A stretch of 64,000 nt of DNA from Calothrix sp. PCC 7507 (GTDB lineage: Bacteria; Cyanobacteriota; Cyanobacteriia; Cyanobacteriales; Nostocaceae). A model generated the notes under the pieces. It worked only from the letters and a program-made list of their open reading frames with translations, was not told where the DNA came from and did no database searches. The position numbers and the translations under genes are program-made. The DNA lies in contig NC_019682.1 in NCBI RefSeq assembly GCF_000316575.1, positions 4,524,001 to 4,588,000 on the forward strand, in the 5' to 3' direction. Of this stretch, positions 8,756-17,262 are shown one piece after another (position 1 is the first letter of the stretch; each line of letters starts with the position of its first letter).

Positions 8756-9886
8756 TCAACTGGCATGAGAATGTCCCCATATTTGAGCTAAATCTAAAAG
8801 TTCTTGTATGGTAAGACTACGTTTTTTCTGAGTTGACTCTTGTCGCACTGCATCCAAGACAGACTGGGTTGCTTCTGGGTTAAGAATGATACCATGCTGC
8901 TGCAGTAAGCTAGATAATAAATGCCGCCCAGAATGCTTACCTATCACTAAACTCCGCTCTCGTCCTACTTCTTCTGGGGCAAATGGCTCGTAAGTGCTGG
9001 GGTTTTGCAATACACCATGTGCATGAATACCTGATTCATGGGCGAAAGTATTTTCACCTACAATTGCTTTCCAGGGGGGCACATCATAACCTGATGCTGA
9101 GGCGACAATTTGTGATATTTCTAACAAACGGGGAGTATCAATCCCTAAGTGGATACCATGAATACATTTGAGAGCCATCACAACTTCTTCTAGAGGTGCA
9201 TTTCCAGCCCTTTCGCCTAGCCCATTGACTGTTGTATTAACTGATAAAGCTCCGGCTTTGATTCCTGCAAGTGCGTTAGCAGTTGCTAAACCAAAATCAT
9301 TATGAGTGTGCATTTCTACAGGAATCGTTAAAGACATCAATAATTGTTTGACTTTGCTGTAGGTAGCGAAAGGATCGAGAATACCGACTGTGTCACAAAA
9401 GCGAAACCTGGATGCACCCAATTCTTGGGCGTAGAGTGCTGCATCTAAAAGAAAATTTTCCTCGGCTCTGGAGGAATCTTCACCTCCCACAGAGACAAAC
9501 AGTCCCTGATCGACAGCGAAGCTCACACTATCTTTGAGTTTTTGGAAAACTACCTGCCATTGTCCCTGAAATTTAGCAGCAATTTGGATTGCAGAGATGG
9601 GAATGGAAATATGCACTCGCTTCAAACCACAAGCGATTGAGGCCTGAATATCTGAGATGACGGCACGGTTCCAACCTAATAGATTAGCTCGCAAATCCAA
9701 GTTGATAATTGCGGCGATCGCTTTTTGTTCTGCTTTACCCATTGCTGGGGTGCCAATTTCTAATTCGTGGACACCAATAGCATCAAGAATTTGAGCGATC
9801 GCTAATTTCTCTGCCAAATTGAAGGCAACACCCGCTGCTTGTTCGCCATCACGCAGTGTAGTGTCATTAATCAGAACTTGATCCAT
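8756..9886 (-). CDS. nifV: homocitrate synthase
   Basis: Condenses acetyl-CoA with 2-oxoglutarate to homocitrate, the organic ligand of the nitrogenase iron-molybdenum cofactor. The 376-residue enzyme starts [19 protein letters not shown], the DRE-TIM metallolyase signature; [16 protein letters not shown] gives the metal-binding His pair and [15 protein letters not shown] the C-terminal signature. A longer frame reaches 9973, but the internal ATG at 9886 is preceded by GGAGG ten bases upstream and matches the family start. No other nif gene is in the window, so this is a solitary nifV copy, as some heterocystous cyanobacteria have. Confidence 0.9.
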   Translation of the reverse strand: MDQVLINDTTLRDGEQAAGVAFNLAEKLAIAQILDAIGVHELEIGTPAMGKAEQKAIAAIINLDLRANLLGWNRAVISDIQASIACGLKRVHISIPISAIQIAAKFQGQWQVVFQKLKDSVSFAVDQGLFVSVGGEDSSRAEENFLLDAALYAQELGASRFRFCDTVGILDPFATYSKVKQLLMSLTIPVEMHTHNDFGLATANALAGIKAGALSVNTTVNGLGERAGNAPLEEVVMALKCIHGIHLGIDTPRLLEISQIVASASGYDVPPWKAIVGENTFAHESGIHAHGVLQNPSTYEPFAPEEVGRERSLVIGKHSGRHLLSSLLQQHGIILNPEATQSVLDAVRQESTQKKRSLTIQELLDLAQIWGHSHAS

Positions 9887-10087
9887 TGCCAAAATGCCTC
9901 CAAGAACAGTTAGGTATATTAATAACTTGAGCTTTGTGAAACTCCAAGGTAATCTCAGATATAATTTTCCCAAAGCTGAGGAAAATCAAACCCTTATTTA
10001 GCTAGATTTTCTAAGTTATTTAACTGAATTCATATTCCCATTGATGTACCGCTTTTCATAGTCAATAAATTTGTCCACTGTTGTCAA

Positions 10088-10101
10088 GTTATCAAAGTTA
10101 C
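10088..10101 (-). promoter_or_regulatory. weak NtcA-like site upstream of nifV
   Basis: On the minus strand GTAACTTTGATAAC fits GTA-N8-AAC, one mismatch from the NtcA consensus GTA-N8-TAC, about 200 bp upstream of the nifV start. A clear -10 box at the class II spacing is not seen, so this is only a weak candidate. Confidence 0.2.
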
Positions 10102-10164
10102 ATTTACTTACTTTTATTTACCATAATAGACCTCTAGCAAAAGTATTTTCTACCAGATATGAAA

Positions 10165-10200
10165 AAAGGTGAAAAGGAAAAATCTATCCTTTTCACCTTT
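10165..10200 (-). terminator. Rho-independent terminator of the PsiE-like gene
   Basis: Perfect 14-bp stem AAAGGTGAAAAGGA / TCCTTTTCACCTTT with an 8-base loop. On the minus strand it is followed by a T-run. It sits 90 bp downstream of the PsiE-like gene; on the plus strand ATTTTT also follows, so it may work in both directions. Confidence 0.8.
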
Positions 10201-10289
10201 ATTTTTACCGCTTGCTCGACTTATGCCAAGAAGTCTCATGATTGATGATCCGGGTTCAGGGGTGAAGACATAAAAAAGAATCAAGAGTT

Positions 10290-10760
10290 TTACTCCTGTT
10301 CTTTGATTGTTTCAGGATTAGTGATTTTCACATGTTCAAAAAGACGAGACATCCAAGGTAAAGCAATCAGAATTCCTGCTAAAACTATTAAAAATACAGA
10401 GATACCAAAAATTTGGTCGCGAGGAATTTCGAGAACGCCGCGCAAAATTACCTCTCGCAAAGCAGAAACAATAGTGATTTCCACTGCTGCCCCTACTGAT
10501 ATACTCTGTGCTTGTAGGTAGTCAATTAACAGGCGAAATAATTCTACTAGAATCAAGATGAACAAAATATCAGATGTTACTTGTCGTAAATCTAGTGGAT
10601 GGAGAAAAGAGGAGAACATATCCACTAGGCGGATCAGCATCACACAGAATAAACCCAGACAGAGAGAGATGATAATAAAATCTTGAAAAATCTCCAGGTT
10701 ACTGACAATTCTATCTCGCTGGAACCAAGTATTTATCTCTGTAATTATCCGTTTTGGCAT
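10290..10760 (-). CDS. PsiE-family membrane protein (phosphate-starvation-inducible)
   Basis: 156 residues from the ATG at 10760, preceded by GGAG at good spacing; the frame extends 12 codons further to 10796. Four hydrophobic segments are visible (FIIISLCLGLFCVMLI, DILFILILVELFRLL, IVSALREVILRGV, GISVFLIVLAGILIALPW), in line with the four-helix PsiE family. The function of this family is not settled. It is not in an obvious operon: strong terminator downstream, HAD gene upstream. Confidence 0.75.
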   Translation of the reverse strand: MPKRIITEINTWFQRDRIVSNLEIFQDFIIISLCLGLFCVMLIRLVDMFSSFLHPLDLRQVTSDILFILILVELFRLLIDYLQAQSISVGAAVEITIVSALREVILRGVLEIPRDQIFGISVFLIVLAGILIALPWMSRLFEHVKITNPETIKEQE

Positions 10761-10882
10761 GGGATCTCCGAGCAGCCTAGAGTCATTGATCCCCATGATA
10801 AGGAATTGAAATAATAAAAAATGTGAGCAACGTTTCTGTTAACTGCGTTAATACTTGAAATGGCTAAAATGTTATGTAATTT

Positions 10883-11560
10883 CTATAAAATCGCCCTCAA
10901 ATCTTGTTCTATGCTGGAGTTAAGCAACGTCCATAGCTGTAAATCTGTAAAATCGGGAATGGCTATCAATGCACCGACTTCTAACAAAGCTTTTGGATCG
11001 TGGGTAGAGGCTACGCCGACGGTGGTGATTCCAGCGCCAACGGCTGCACGAATTCCAGAGGGAGAGTCTTCTAGAGCGATCGCCTGTGCTGCTACAATCC
11101 CTAAATTGTCCAGCGCTGCTTGGTAGGGTGACGGATCTGGTTTACCTGCTATACAATCTTCTGCTAAAACAACTGTGTGGAAAGCTTCTTTAATCTGCAA
11201 AACTTCTAGCATAAATTCGGCATTTAATCTAGGAGCATTAGTTACTAAAGCACGTTTTAGCTGATGTGTCTCTGTCCACTCCAGTAGTTCAAAAAATCCA
11301 CTTAGGGGTTTTAGCTGTGGTGCGAGTTGGCGAAAAAGCGCCTCTTTGTCGTCTGCAAATTTTTGACCTGCTGCTGGTGATAACTGTGGTAGGATGTCTT
11401 TGACTATTTCTGGATTTAGCCCCCCACTAATCCGGGATTGGTAGAAAGTTTCATCGATATCTATGCTGTAACTCCCTAGCATTTGCTGCCAAGCTTGGTA
11501 GTGTATGGGGTCAGTATTGACAATAGTACCGTCTAGGTCAAAGAGAATTGCAGATAGCAT
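10883..11560 (-). CDS. HAD-superfamily phosphatase/phosphomutase (beta-phosphoglucomutase-like)
   Basis: 225 residues from the ATG at 11560 (MLSAILFDLDGTIVNTDPIH); a TTG five codons earlier is less likely. HAD motif I is FDLDGT with its nucleophile Asp, followed by the beta-phosphoglucomutase-like cap domain. Motif II is VTNAPRL, motif III the Lys in IAGKPDPSPY, and motif IV LEDSPSGIRAA. Probable substrates are sugar phosphates, which fits the divergent neighbour, a glucosamine-6-phosphate deaminase-type gene. The exact substrate cannot be read from sequence. Confidence 0.85.
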   Translation of the reverse strand: MLSAILFDLDGTIVNTDPIHYQAWQQMLGSYSIDIDETFYQSRISGGLNPEIVKDILPQLSPAAGQKFADDKEALFRQLAPQLKPLSGFFELLEWTETHQLKRALVTNAPRLNAEFMLEVLQIKEAFHTVVLAEDCIAGKPDPSPYQAALDNLGIVAAQAIALEDSPSGIRAAVGAGITTVGVASTHDPKALLEVGALIAIPDFTDLQLWTLLNSSIEQDLRAIL

Positions 11561-11571
11561 AGTTGTTGAGG

Positions 11572-11615
11572 ACAATGTAAATAATTGTTAACTTTATTTA
11601 CACAGTTTACATTGT
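11572..11615. promoter_or_regulatory. inverted repeat in a divergent promoter region
   Basis: Perfect 10-bp arms ACAATGTAAA and TTTACATTGT separated by 24 bp, within the 200-bp region between the divergent HAD and nagB-type genes and just upstream of the HAD start. Spacing and symmetry fit an operator for a dimeric regulator, or a hairpin in the leader. The regulator is unknown. Confidence 0.4.
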
Positions 11616-11759
11616 TTTGTGTCCTCAGTCATTATCCCGGCGGTAATATTCAGTTAACAGTTATCATTTCCGACAAGCATAGCTGGGTTATGGTGTGTAT
11701 AGGTGTGAAAGTGTTGCCCTACAAATTAGCCCCGTATTGATCACCATCTGTGTAAGCAA

Positions 11760-12533
11760 ATGTTAGCCGCTACAAAATTTTTTCGGGTTGATGAATTGAC
11801 AGTACAGATTTACAACACTGAAGCCGAAATGTCCCAAAACGTTGCAGAAATCGCCAATCGATATTTACAAAAACTTCTGCAAGCACAAGATACAGCCGCC
11901 GTATTATTAGCAACAGGGAATTCCCAACTCAAATTTCTTGATGCTTTGATGACCTTGGGTGGTGTAGATTGGTCAAGGATTATCTTGTTTCATTTAGACG
12001 AATATTTAGGAATTACTCAAGACCATTCTGCTAGTTTTCGGCGCTATATGCAAGAGCATGTAGCAAAAAGAATCAGTCCTAAAGACTTCCACTATATCGA
12101 AGGTGATGCACTGCAACCTTTGTTAGAATGCGATCGCTATAGCAAACTGTTGCAAGCACAACCAATTGACTTATGCTGTCTCGGTGTTGGCGAAAACGGA
12201 CATTTGGCTTTTAACGATCCATCTGTGGCAAATTTTCAAGATCCTTACAGTGTTAAACTAGTGAAACTTGATGTTATGAATCGTCAACAACAAGTAAATA
12301 CTGGTCACTTTCCCCATCTTGATAGTGTTCCCCAATATGCCTTTACTGTCACCATCCCATTAATTTGTTCAGCCAAAAAAATTCTCTGCCTTGCACCGAC
12401 AACACGTAAAGCAAAGGTAGTGCAACAAATGTTGCAAGGGTCAATTAGTCAAGAATATCCTGCTTCTATTCTGCGCCAGCAACCACAAGCAACACTATTT
12501 TTAGATGTAAATTCTGGTAGTTTGTTGTCTTAG
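11760..12533 (+). CDS. nagB: glucosamine-6-phosphate deaminase / 6-phosphogluconolactonase-family protein
   Basis: 257 residues. The fold markers of NagB are LLATGNSQLKFLDAL (phosphate-binding loop), ILFHLDEYLGI (catalytic Asp) and LGVGENGHLAFNDPS with the active-site His. GHLAFNDP and the DEYLGI motif favour glucosamine-6-phosphate deaminase over 6-phosphogluconolactonase. The enzyme releases ammonia from glucosamine-6-phosphate to give fructose-6-phosphate in the cytoplasm. It is divergent from the HAD phosphatase and shares the region with the inverted repeat at 11572-11615. Confidence 0.85.
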   Translation: MLAATKFFRVDELTVQIYNTEAEMSQNVAEIANRYLQKLLQAQDTAAVLLATGNSQLKFLDALMTLGGVDWSRIILFHLDEYLGITQDHSASFRRYMQEHVAKRISPKDFHYIEGDALQPLLECDRYSKLLQAQPIDLCCLGVGENGHLAFNDPSVANFQDPYSVKLVKLDVMNRQQQVNTGHFPHLDSVPQYAFTVTIPLICSAKKILCLAPTTRKAKVVQQMLQGSISQEYPASILRQQPQATLFLDVNSGSLLS

Positions 12534-12692
12534 ATTCGCGATAAGCAGAATAAAATCAGAGTTTTTATCTATCTATGGATATAGATTTTAGCCTGTAGTT
12601 AATCTAAAATTAACCTTTTGATAGAGAGTTGATTTTTTTCTACAAAGCCTCCATTTTTACAATAAAATCTGATAGATTATCGGTATTGAGTT

Positions 12693-13280
12693 TTGCATTG
12701 TCAGTCTCACCTGGGAGAATTTCCTAAACTCGATTCCCTATCATTAAATCAGTTGTTGCATATGGATATCTTGTTTGTTCGCGGTGAAGAAAGTAAAAAC
12801 ATCATCGGATGTTATGGCAATACCGAAGGAATTGCGGCTGTGGTGGTCACAGTGTTCCAAGACAATAGTAAATATGAGATTATTGATTCTGTATTCCGGC
12901 GTCGTCTGGGGTTGAAGCCCACTGCTGATGATTTGCTAGGACTGGCTGAAATCCATAAAGTCAAATATATTATCGGCAATCAGCTGGTTGAAAATGTCTA
13001 CCGTGGCGGAACATTAGAAAAAAATTATGAGTTTCCTGTTGAGATTCAATGGGAAACTAACGAAATCAATGTTGAGAAACTCCTGTTTTTGACCGAATGT
13101 TATCTCAATGAAGGTAGGTTAAATTTATCTGCTGATGTCGAAGACGTGATAGAAAAAGAATTACGGTCTTTTGATCTACAACAATACCGGGATGATAGTC
13201 GAGCTAGCCATAGACTATTTGCATTCTTTCATGCGATCGCAGCTGCACATCCATCCACTCCCACCTGGGCAAAATCTTAA
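12693..13280 (+). CDS. conserved hypothetical protein
   Basis: 195 residues from a TTG; the ATG at 12762 (MDILFVRGEESKN) is an alternative start, but the residues before it also read like protein. It is a soluble, mixed alpha/beta sequence without known motifs. Notable segments are GCYGNTEGIAAVVVTVFQDN, resembling the strand-helix of a small ligand-binding or enzyme fold, and an acidic C-terminal helix (DVEDVIEKELRSF). It stands alone between nagB and the large hybrid kinase on the same strand. Function unknown. Confidence 0.55.
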   Translation: MHCQSHLGEFPKLDSLSLNQLLHMDILFVRGEESKNIIGCYGNTEGIAAVVVTVFQDNSKYEIIDSVFRRRLGLKPTADDLLGLAEIHKVKYIIGNQLVENVYRGGTLEKNYEFPVEIQWETNEINVEKLLFLTECYLNEGRLNLSADVEDVIEKELRSFDLQQYRDDSRASHRLFAFFHAIAAAHPSTPTWAKS

Positions 13281-13458
13281 GAAAAGTTAAGCTGTCGCGC
13301 CTGTCGGATATACACAAATCAGACAAATTGGCTTCTAGCAAAAGGAATTTATTAACGCTGGATGAGTATCTATCCGGAGATAAATTCCTAAACTCTGCAA
13401 ACTAGCTTAGGGTATTAACAGCCTATGCAATAAGTATTGCTTGTTTTCAAACACTTTC

Positions 13459-16400
13459 ATGCCCCATATCAATAATTCTCAGTTACGGAGTTACGGCATC
13501 GCTGTATTAGTTGTTGCAGTAGCCCTAGCGCTGATGCTAATGCTAGACACTTGGCTAGGCATGAGTAGCACGCCTTTTCTACTATTTTTTAGTGCTGTCA
13601 TGGTGAGTGCTTGGTATGGTGGTTGGAAATCGGGATTGTTAGCAACCTTCTTATCCGTAATCCTGAGCCATTACTTTTTTCTAGCCCCAACTCATCACCT
13701 GACGATTAACCTACCCAATCTTGTGCGCCTGGGATTGTTCGCATCACAGGGATTACTCTTCAGTTTCCTGTGTGAGGCTTTAAGAACCGCTAAACGACGA
13801 ACTGAGGTGAATCTGCAAAAGCTGAAAGTGAGTGAGGCGCGATTTCGATTAGCATTAACCAGTTCAGACATCTTTGTTTTTCAACAGGATCGAGATTTGC
13901 GGTATCAGTGGATTCATAATTCTCAGGGTGAGGATGTCGCAGAAGCGTTGGGTAAGTCTGACTATGAATTATTTCCGCCGACAGAATTAGAGCAACTGAT
14001 AGCAATTAAGCAGAAGACACTAGAAACAGGCGTTTCTAACCGTGAAAAGATTTGTCTGACAGTTCGTGGCGAAGTCCGTTATTATGATTTGCTGGTGGAA
14101 CCGCTCAAAGAGATGGGCGATGTCCAGGGTATTATCTGTGTAGCTGTGAATATTACCCAACTCAAGCAAACTGAGCAAGCATTGCGAGAAAGTGAAGCGA
14201 AGTTTCGCAGTGTGGTGGAGTCAAATATGATTGGTATTGGTTTCTGGGAGCGGGACGGTAAGATTACAGGCGCGAACGATGCTTTACTAGATGTACTCGG
14301 TTATACCCTTGAAGAATTAGTTAACGAAAAACTTAATTGGGTAGACTTGACACCGCCAGAGTATCTATCACTGGATGAACAGGCATTAACTCAACTCCAA
14401 GATAGCCCCTTCTTAACCCCTTTTGCGAAAGAGTATATTCGTAAAGACGGCTCACGCATCCCAGTTCTAGTAGGTGGTAGTCACTTTGAGGGGACTGTAG
14501 ATCGAGGAGCTTTCTTTGTGCTTGATATGACAGAGCGCCACCAAGCTGAGGATGCACTGCGCGAAAGTGAAGAAAGATTCCGGGCCATGTTCAACCAGGC
14601 GGCTGTGGGTATTAGTTTAGTAGGGTTGGATGGGCAATTTCTCCAAATTAATCGGGCTTTGTGCGAAATTACTGGGTACAGTGCAGCAGAATTAATGCAG
14701 ATGAATTTCCGGGAAATTACTCACCCTGATGATTTGGCAGTTGATTTGTCTTATGCTCGACAAGTATTAGCTAGGGAAATGAGCGGTTATTCTTTAGAAA
14801 AACGCTACATTCGCAAAGATGGTAGCACCGTTTGGGTAAACCTGACCTCATCAGTGGTTTGGGATGCTAACGGCCAACCAAAGTATGCATTAGGTATTAT
14901 TGAGGATATTAGCGATCGCAAACAAGCAGAAACAGCACAACAATTTTTAGTAGAAACCAGTACTCTTCTAGCTGCCTCATTAGATTATGAAGTCACTCTA
15001 GCCAACGTGGCCAATCTGGCAGTTCCCACCCTCGCAGACTTTTGTATTGTCGATATTTTCAGAGCAGATAATTCTATTCAACAAATAGCGATCGCTACAG
15101 CTGATCCGCTCAAAAAACAGACTTTACAAGAATTACGACGGCGTTATCCACCTAATACCGAGCAAGAACACTATTTTTTACCGAAGTTACAACAGGGACA
15201 ATCCGTCTTTTATCTCCAAGTGTCCGACTCGTTCCTCACAGAGTTAGCCCAAGACGAAGAACATCTGCAATTACTCCGCAGCTTGGGTGTTCGTTCTCTG
15301 ATGGTGATTCCCCTCTACTCCCGCCAGCAATTATTCGGTGCCATCTCTTTTGTCACAGCCGAGTCAAGTCGTTTCTATGGACAAGCAGACTTGGCTTTAG
15401 CAAACGATATTGCTCGACGAGCGGCGACCGCAATCGATAATGCTAGACTTTACCAAGAAACTCAGCAGGCAAAACAGGCAGCAGAGAAGGTTGTGAGTCG
15501 CATCATGCGCTTACAAAAAATTACAGCCGCCTTCTCCGAAGCATTGACTCCACAAGAGGTAGCAGATGTAGTGGTGAGCCAAGGAATTGCTGCTTTGGGT
15601 GCGACATCGGGTTCTGTTGTCTTGCTAGCTGATGGAGATACTTCCCTCAAGGTTGTCAAGGCAATTGGCTATCCGCAATCGATTATAAATGTATGGACGA
15701 GTTTCCCCTTAAAAGCCGATGTCCCCATAGCAGAGACAGTCAGAACTGGACAATCGATTTTTTTAGAAAATCCAGAAGCGCTGATTAGCAAATATCCCAG
15801 CTTAGAGAATTCTGTCGAAATTACAAACAATCAAGCCTTTGCTAGCATTCCCCTCATAGTTGAGAACAAAGCCATTGGGGCGCTGGGATTAAGCTTTGCC
15901 ACAGCACAGGTATTTAGTCAAGAAGACCGACGATTTATGTTGACTTTAGGACAACAGTGTGGTCAGGCGATCGCCCGCGCTCAACTTTACGAAGCCGAAA
16001 AAACTGCACGTGCGGAAGCAGAAACAGCCAACCGCATTAAAGATGAATTCCTCGCTGTCCTTTCCCATGAAATTAGAACTCCCCTGAATCCTATTCTGGG
16101 ATGGGCGAAGTTACTCCGCACCCGCAAGCACGACGCAGCTACTACCCTCCTGGGATTGGAAACCATTGAGCGCAATGCCAAGTTGCAAACTCAACTAATT
16201 GAAGACTTGCTTGATGTTTCCCGAATTTTACGAGGTAAGTTGAGCCTCAATATCTATGCGGTGGATTTGAAAGCTACAATCACCGCAGCCCTGGAAACAG
16301 TGAGGTTAGCAGCCGAAGCCAAATCTATTCAACTGCAAATAGCGCTAAGTGACAATACTGTACAAGTGATGGGTGATGGCAATCGCTTGCAGCAAGTAGT

Positions 16401-17151
16401 CTGGAATCTGCTCTCTAATGCCGTTAAATTCACACCCACAGGCGGACGGGTAGAGGTAAGCTTATTACAGATTGAGAATGATGCCCAAATCCAAGTGATT
16501 GATACAGGTAAAGGTATCACCCCAGAATTTTTGCCTCATGTCTTTGAATACTTCCGCCAAGCCGACGGCAAAACCACCAGAGTCTTTGGTGGATTAGGAT
16601 TGGGATTAGCAATTGTGCGCCATTTAGTAGAACTCCACGGTGGCACGATTGAAGCAGAAAGTCCCGGAGAAGGACAAGGCGCAACCTTTAAAGTTAGGCT
16701 ACCGTTGCTCAAAAATGCTAATTTACCAGATGAAAGTATTGAGTCTCCAATCTGCACAGAAGACTCAATACTTTGTGGAGTGCAAATCTTGCTGGTGGAC
16801 GATCAGGCTGATGTGCGGGAGTTTTTTAGCTTTGCTCTAGAACAGTATGGGGCAATTGTCAAGACAGTAGCATCAGCAAGTGCAGCATTGAAAGCACTAG
16901 CTGAGTCAAAGCCAGATATCTTATTAAGTGATATTGGGATGCCTGAGATGGATGGGTATATGTTGCTACGCGAGGTGAGAAAATGGTCAGTAGCAGAAGG
17001 TGGGCAAATTCCGGCGATCGCCCTAACTGCCTATGCCGGAGAAATTGACCATAGACAAGCACTAGCAGCAGGATTTCAAAAACATATTCCCAAGCCTGTC
17101 GATCCTATCGAGTTAGCTGTGGCGATCGCTAATCTTCTCGGACGCAAATAA
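13459..17151 (+). CDS. membrane hybrid histidine kinase: DUF4118-PAS-PAS-PAS-GAF-GAF-HisKA-HATPase-REC
   Basis: About 1230 residues. The N-terminus has a KdpD-like cluster of membrane segments (YGIAVLVVAVALALMLMLD, TPFLLFFSAVMVSAWY, LLATFLSVILSHYFFLA). Three PAS domains follow, each introduced by a LRESE-type coiled linker, then two GAF domains. The kinase core has LSHEIRTPLNPILGW (His at about residue 870-876), the N-box LLSNAVKFTP, DTGKGI and GLGLGLAIV. The C-terminal receiver has VDDQ and LSDIGMPEMDGY with the phospho-acceptor Asp. All catalytic motifs are intact. A TTG at 13441 is an alternative start. The signal sensed is unknown. Confidence 0.92.
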   Translation: MPHINNSQLRSYGIAVLVVAVALALMLMLDTWLGMSSTPFLLFFSAVMVSAWYGGWKSGLLATFLSVILSHYFFLAPTHHLTINLPNLVRLGLFASQGLLFSFLCEALRTAKRRTEVNLQKLKVSEARFRLALTSSDIFVFQQDRDLRYQWIHNSQGEDVAEALGKSDYELFPPTELEQLIAIKQKTLETGVSNREKICLTVRGEVRYYDLLVEPLKEMGDVQGIICVAVNITQLKQTEQALRESEAKFRSVVESNMIGIGFWERDGKITGANDALLDVLGYTLEELVNEKLNWVDLTPPEYLSLDEQALTQLQDSPFLTPFAKEYIRKDGSRIPVLVGGSHFEGTVDRGAFFVLDMTERHQAEDALRESEERFRAMFNQAAVGISLVGLDGQFLQINRALCEITGYSAAELMQMNFREITHPDDLAVDLSYARQVLAREMSGYSLEKRYIRKDGSTVWVNLTSSVVWDANGQPKYALGIIEDISDRKQAETAQQFLVETSTLLAASLDYEVTLANVANLAVPTLADFCIVDIFRADNSIQQIAIATADPLKKQTLQELRRRYPPNTEQEHYFLPKLQQGQSVFYLQVSDSFLTELAQDEEHLQLLRSLGVRSLMVIPLYSRQQLFGAISFVTAESSRFYGQADLALANDIARRAATAIDNARLYQETQQAKQAAEKVVSRIMRLQKITAAFSEALTPQEVADVVVSQGIAALGATSGSVVLLADGDTSLKVVKAIGYPQSIINVWTSFPLKADVPIAETVRTGQSIFLENPEALISKYPSLENSVEITNNQAFASIPLIVENKAIGALGLSFATAQVFSQEDRRFMLTLGQQCGQAIARAQLYEAEKTARAEAETANRIKDEFLAVLSHEIRTPLNPILGWAKLLRTRKHDAATTLLGLETIERNAKLQTQLIEDLLDVSRILRGKLSLNIYAVDLKATITAALETVRLAAEAKSIQLQIALSDNTVQVMGDGNRLQQVVWNLLSNAVKFTPTGGRVEVSLLQIENDAQIQVIDTGKGITPEFLPHVFEYFRQADGKTTRVFGGLGLGLAIVRHLVELHGGTIEAESPGEGQGATFKVRLPLLKNANLPDESIESPICTEDSILCGVQILLVDDQADVREFFSFALEQYGAIVKTVASASAALKALAESKPDILLSDIGMPEMDGYMLLREVRKWSVAEGGQIPAIALTAYAGEIDHRQALAAGFQKHIPKPVDPIELAVAIANLLGRK

Positions 17152-17159
17152 CTTTCTTG

Positions 17160-17235
17160 GTCATTTGTCAACAATCAACAGTCATCAGTCATCAGTTATC
17201 AATATTTTGCTCTGATAACTGTTCACTGATTTAAT
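17160..17235. repeat. heptanucleotide tandem repeat tract (STRR type)
   Basis: Degenerate tandem units of the CAACAGT/CATCAGT family between the kinase and the channel gene. Heptamer STRRs of this sort are characteristic of heterocystous cyanobacteria and recur throughout the window. Confidence 0.7.
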
Positions 17236-17262
17236 GAAGAATTAGTAATTATTTATTGCCGT

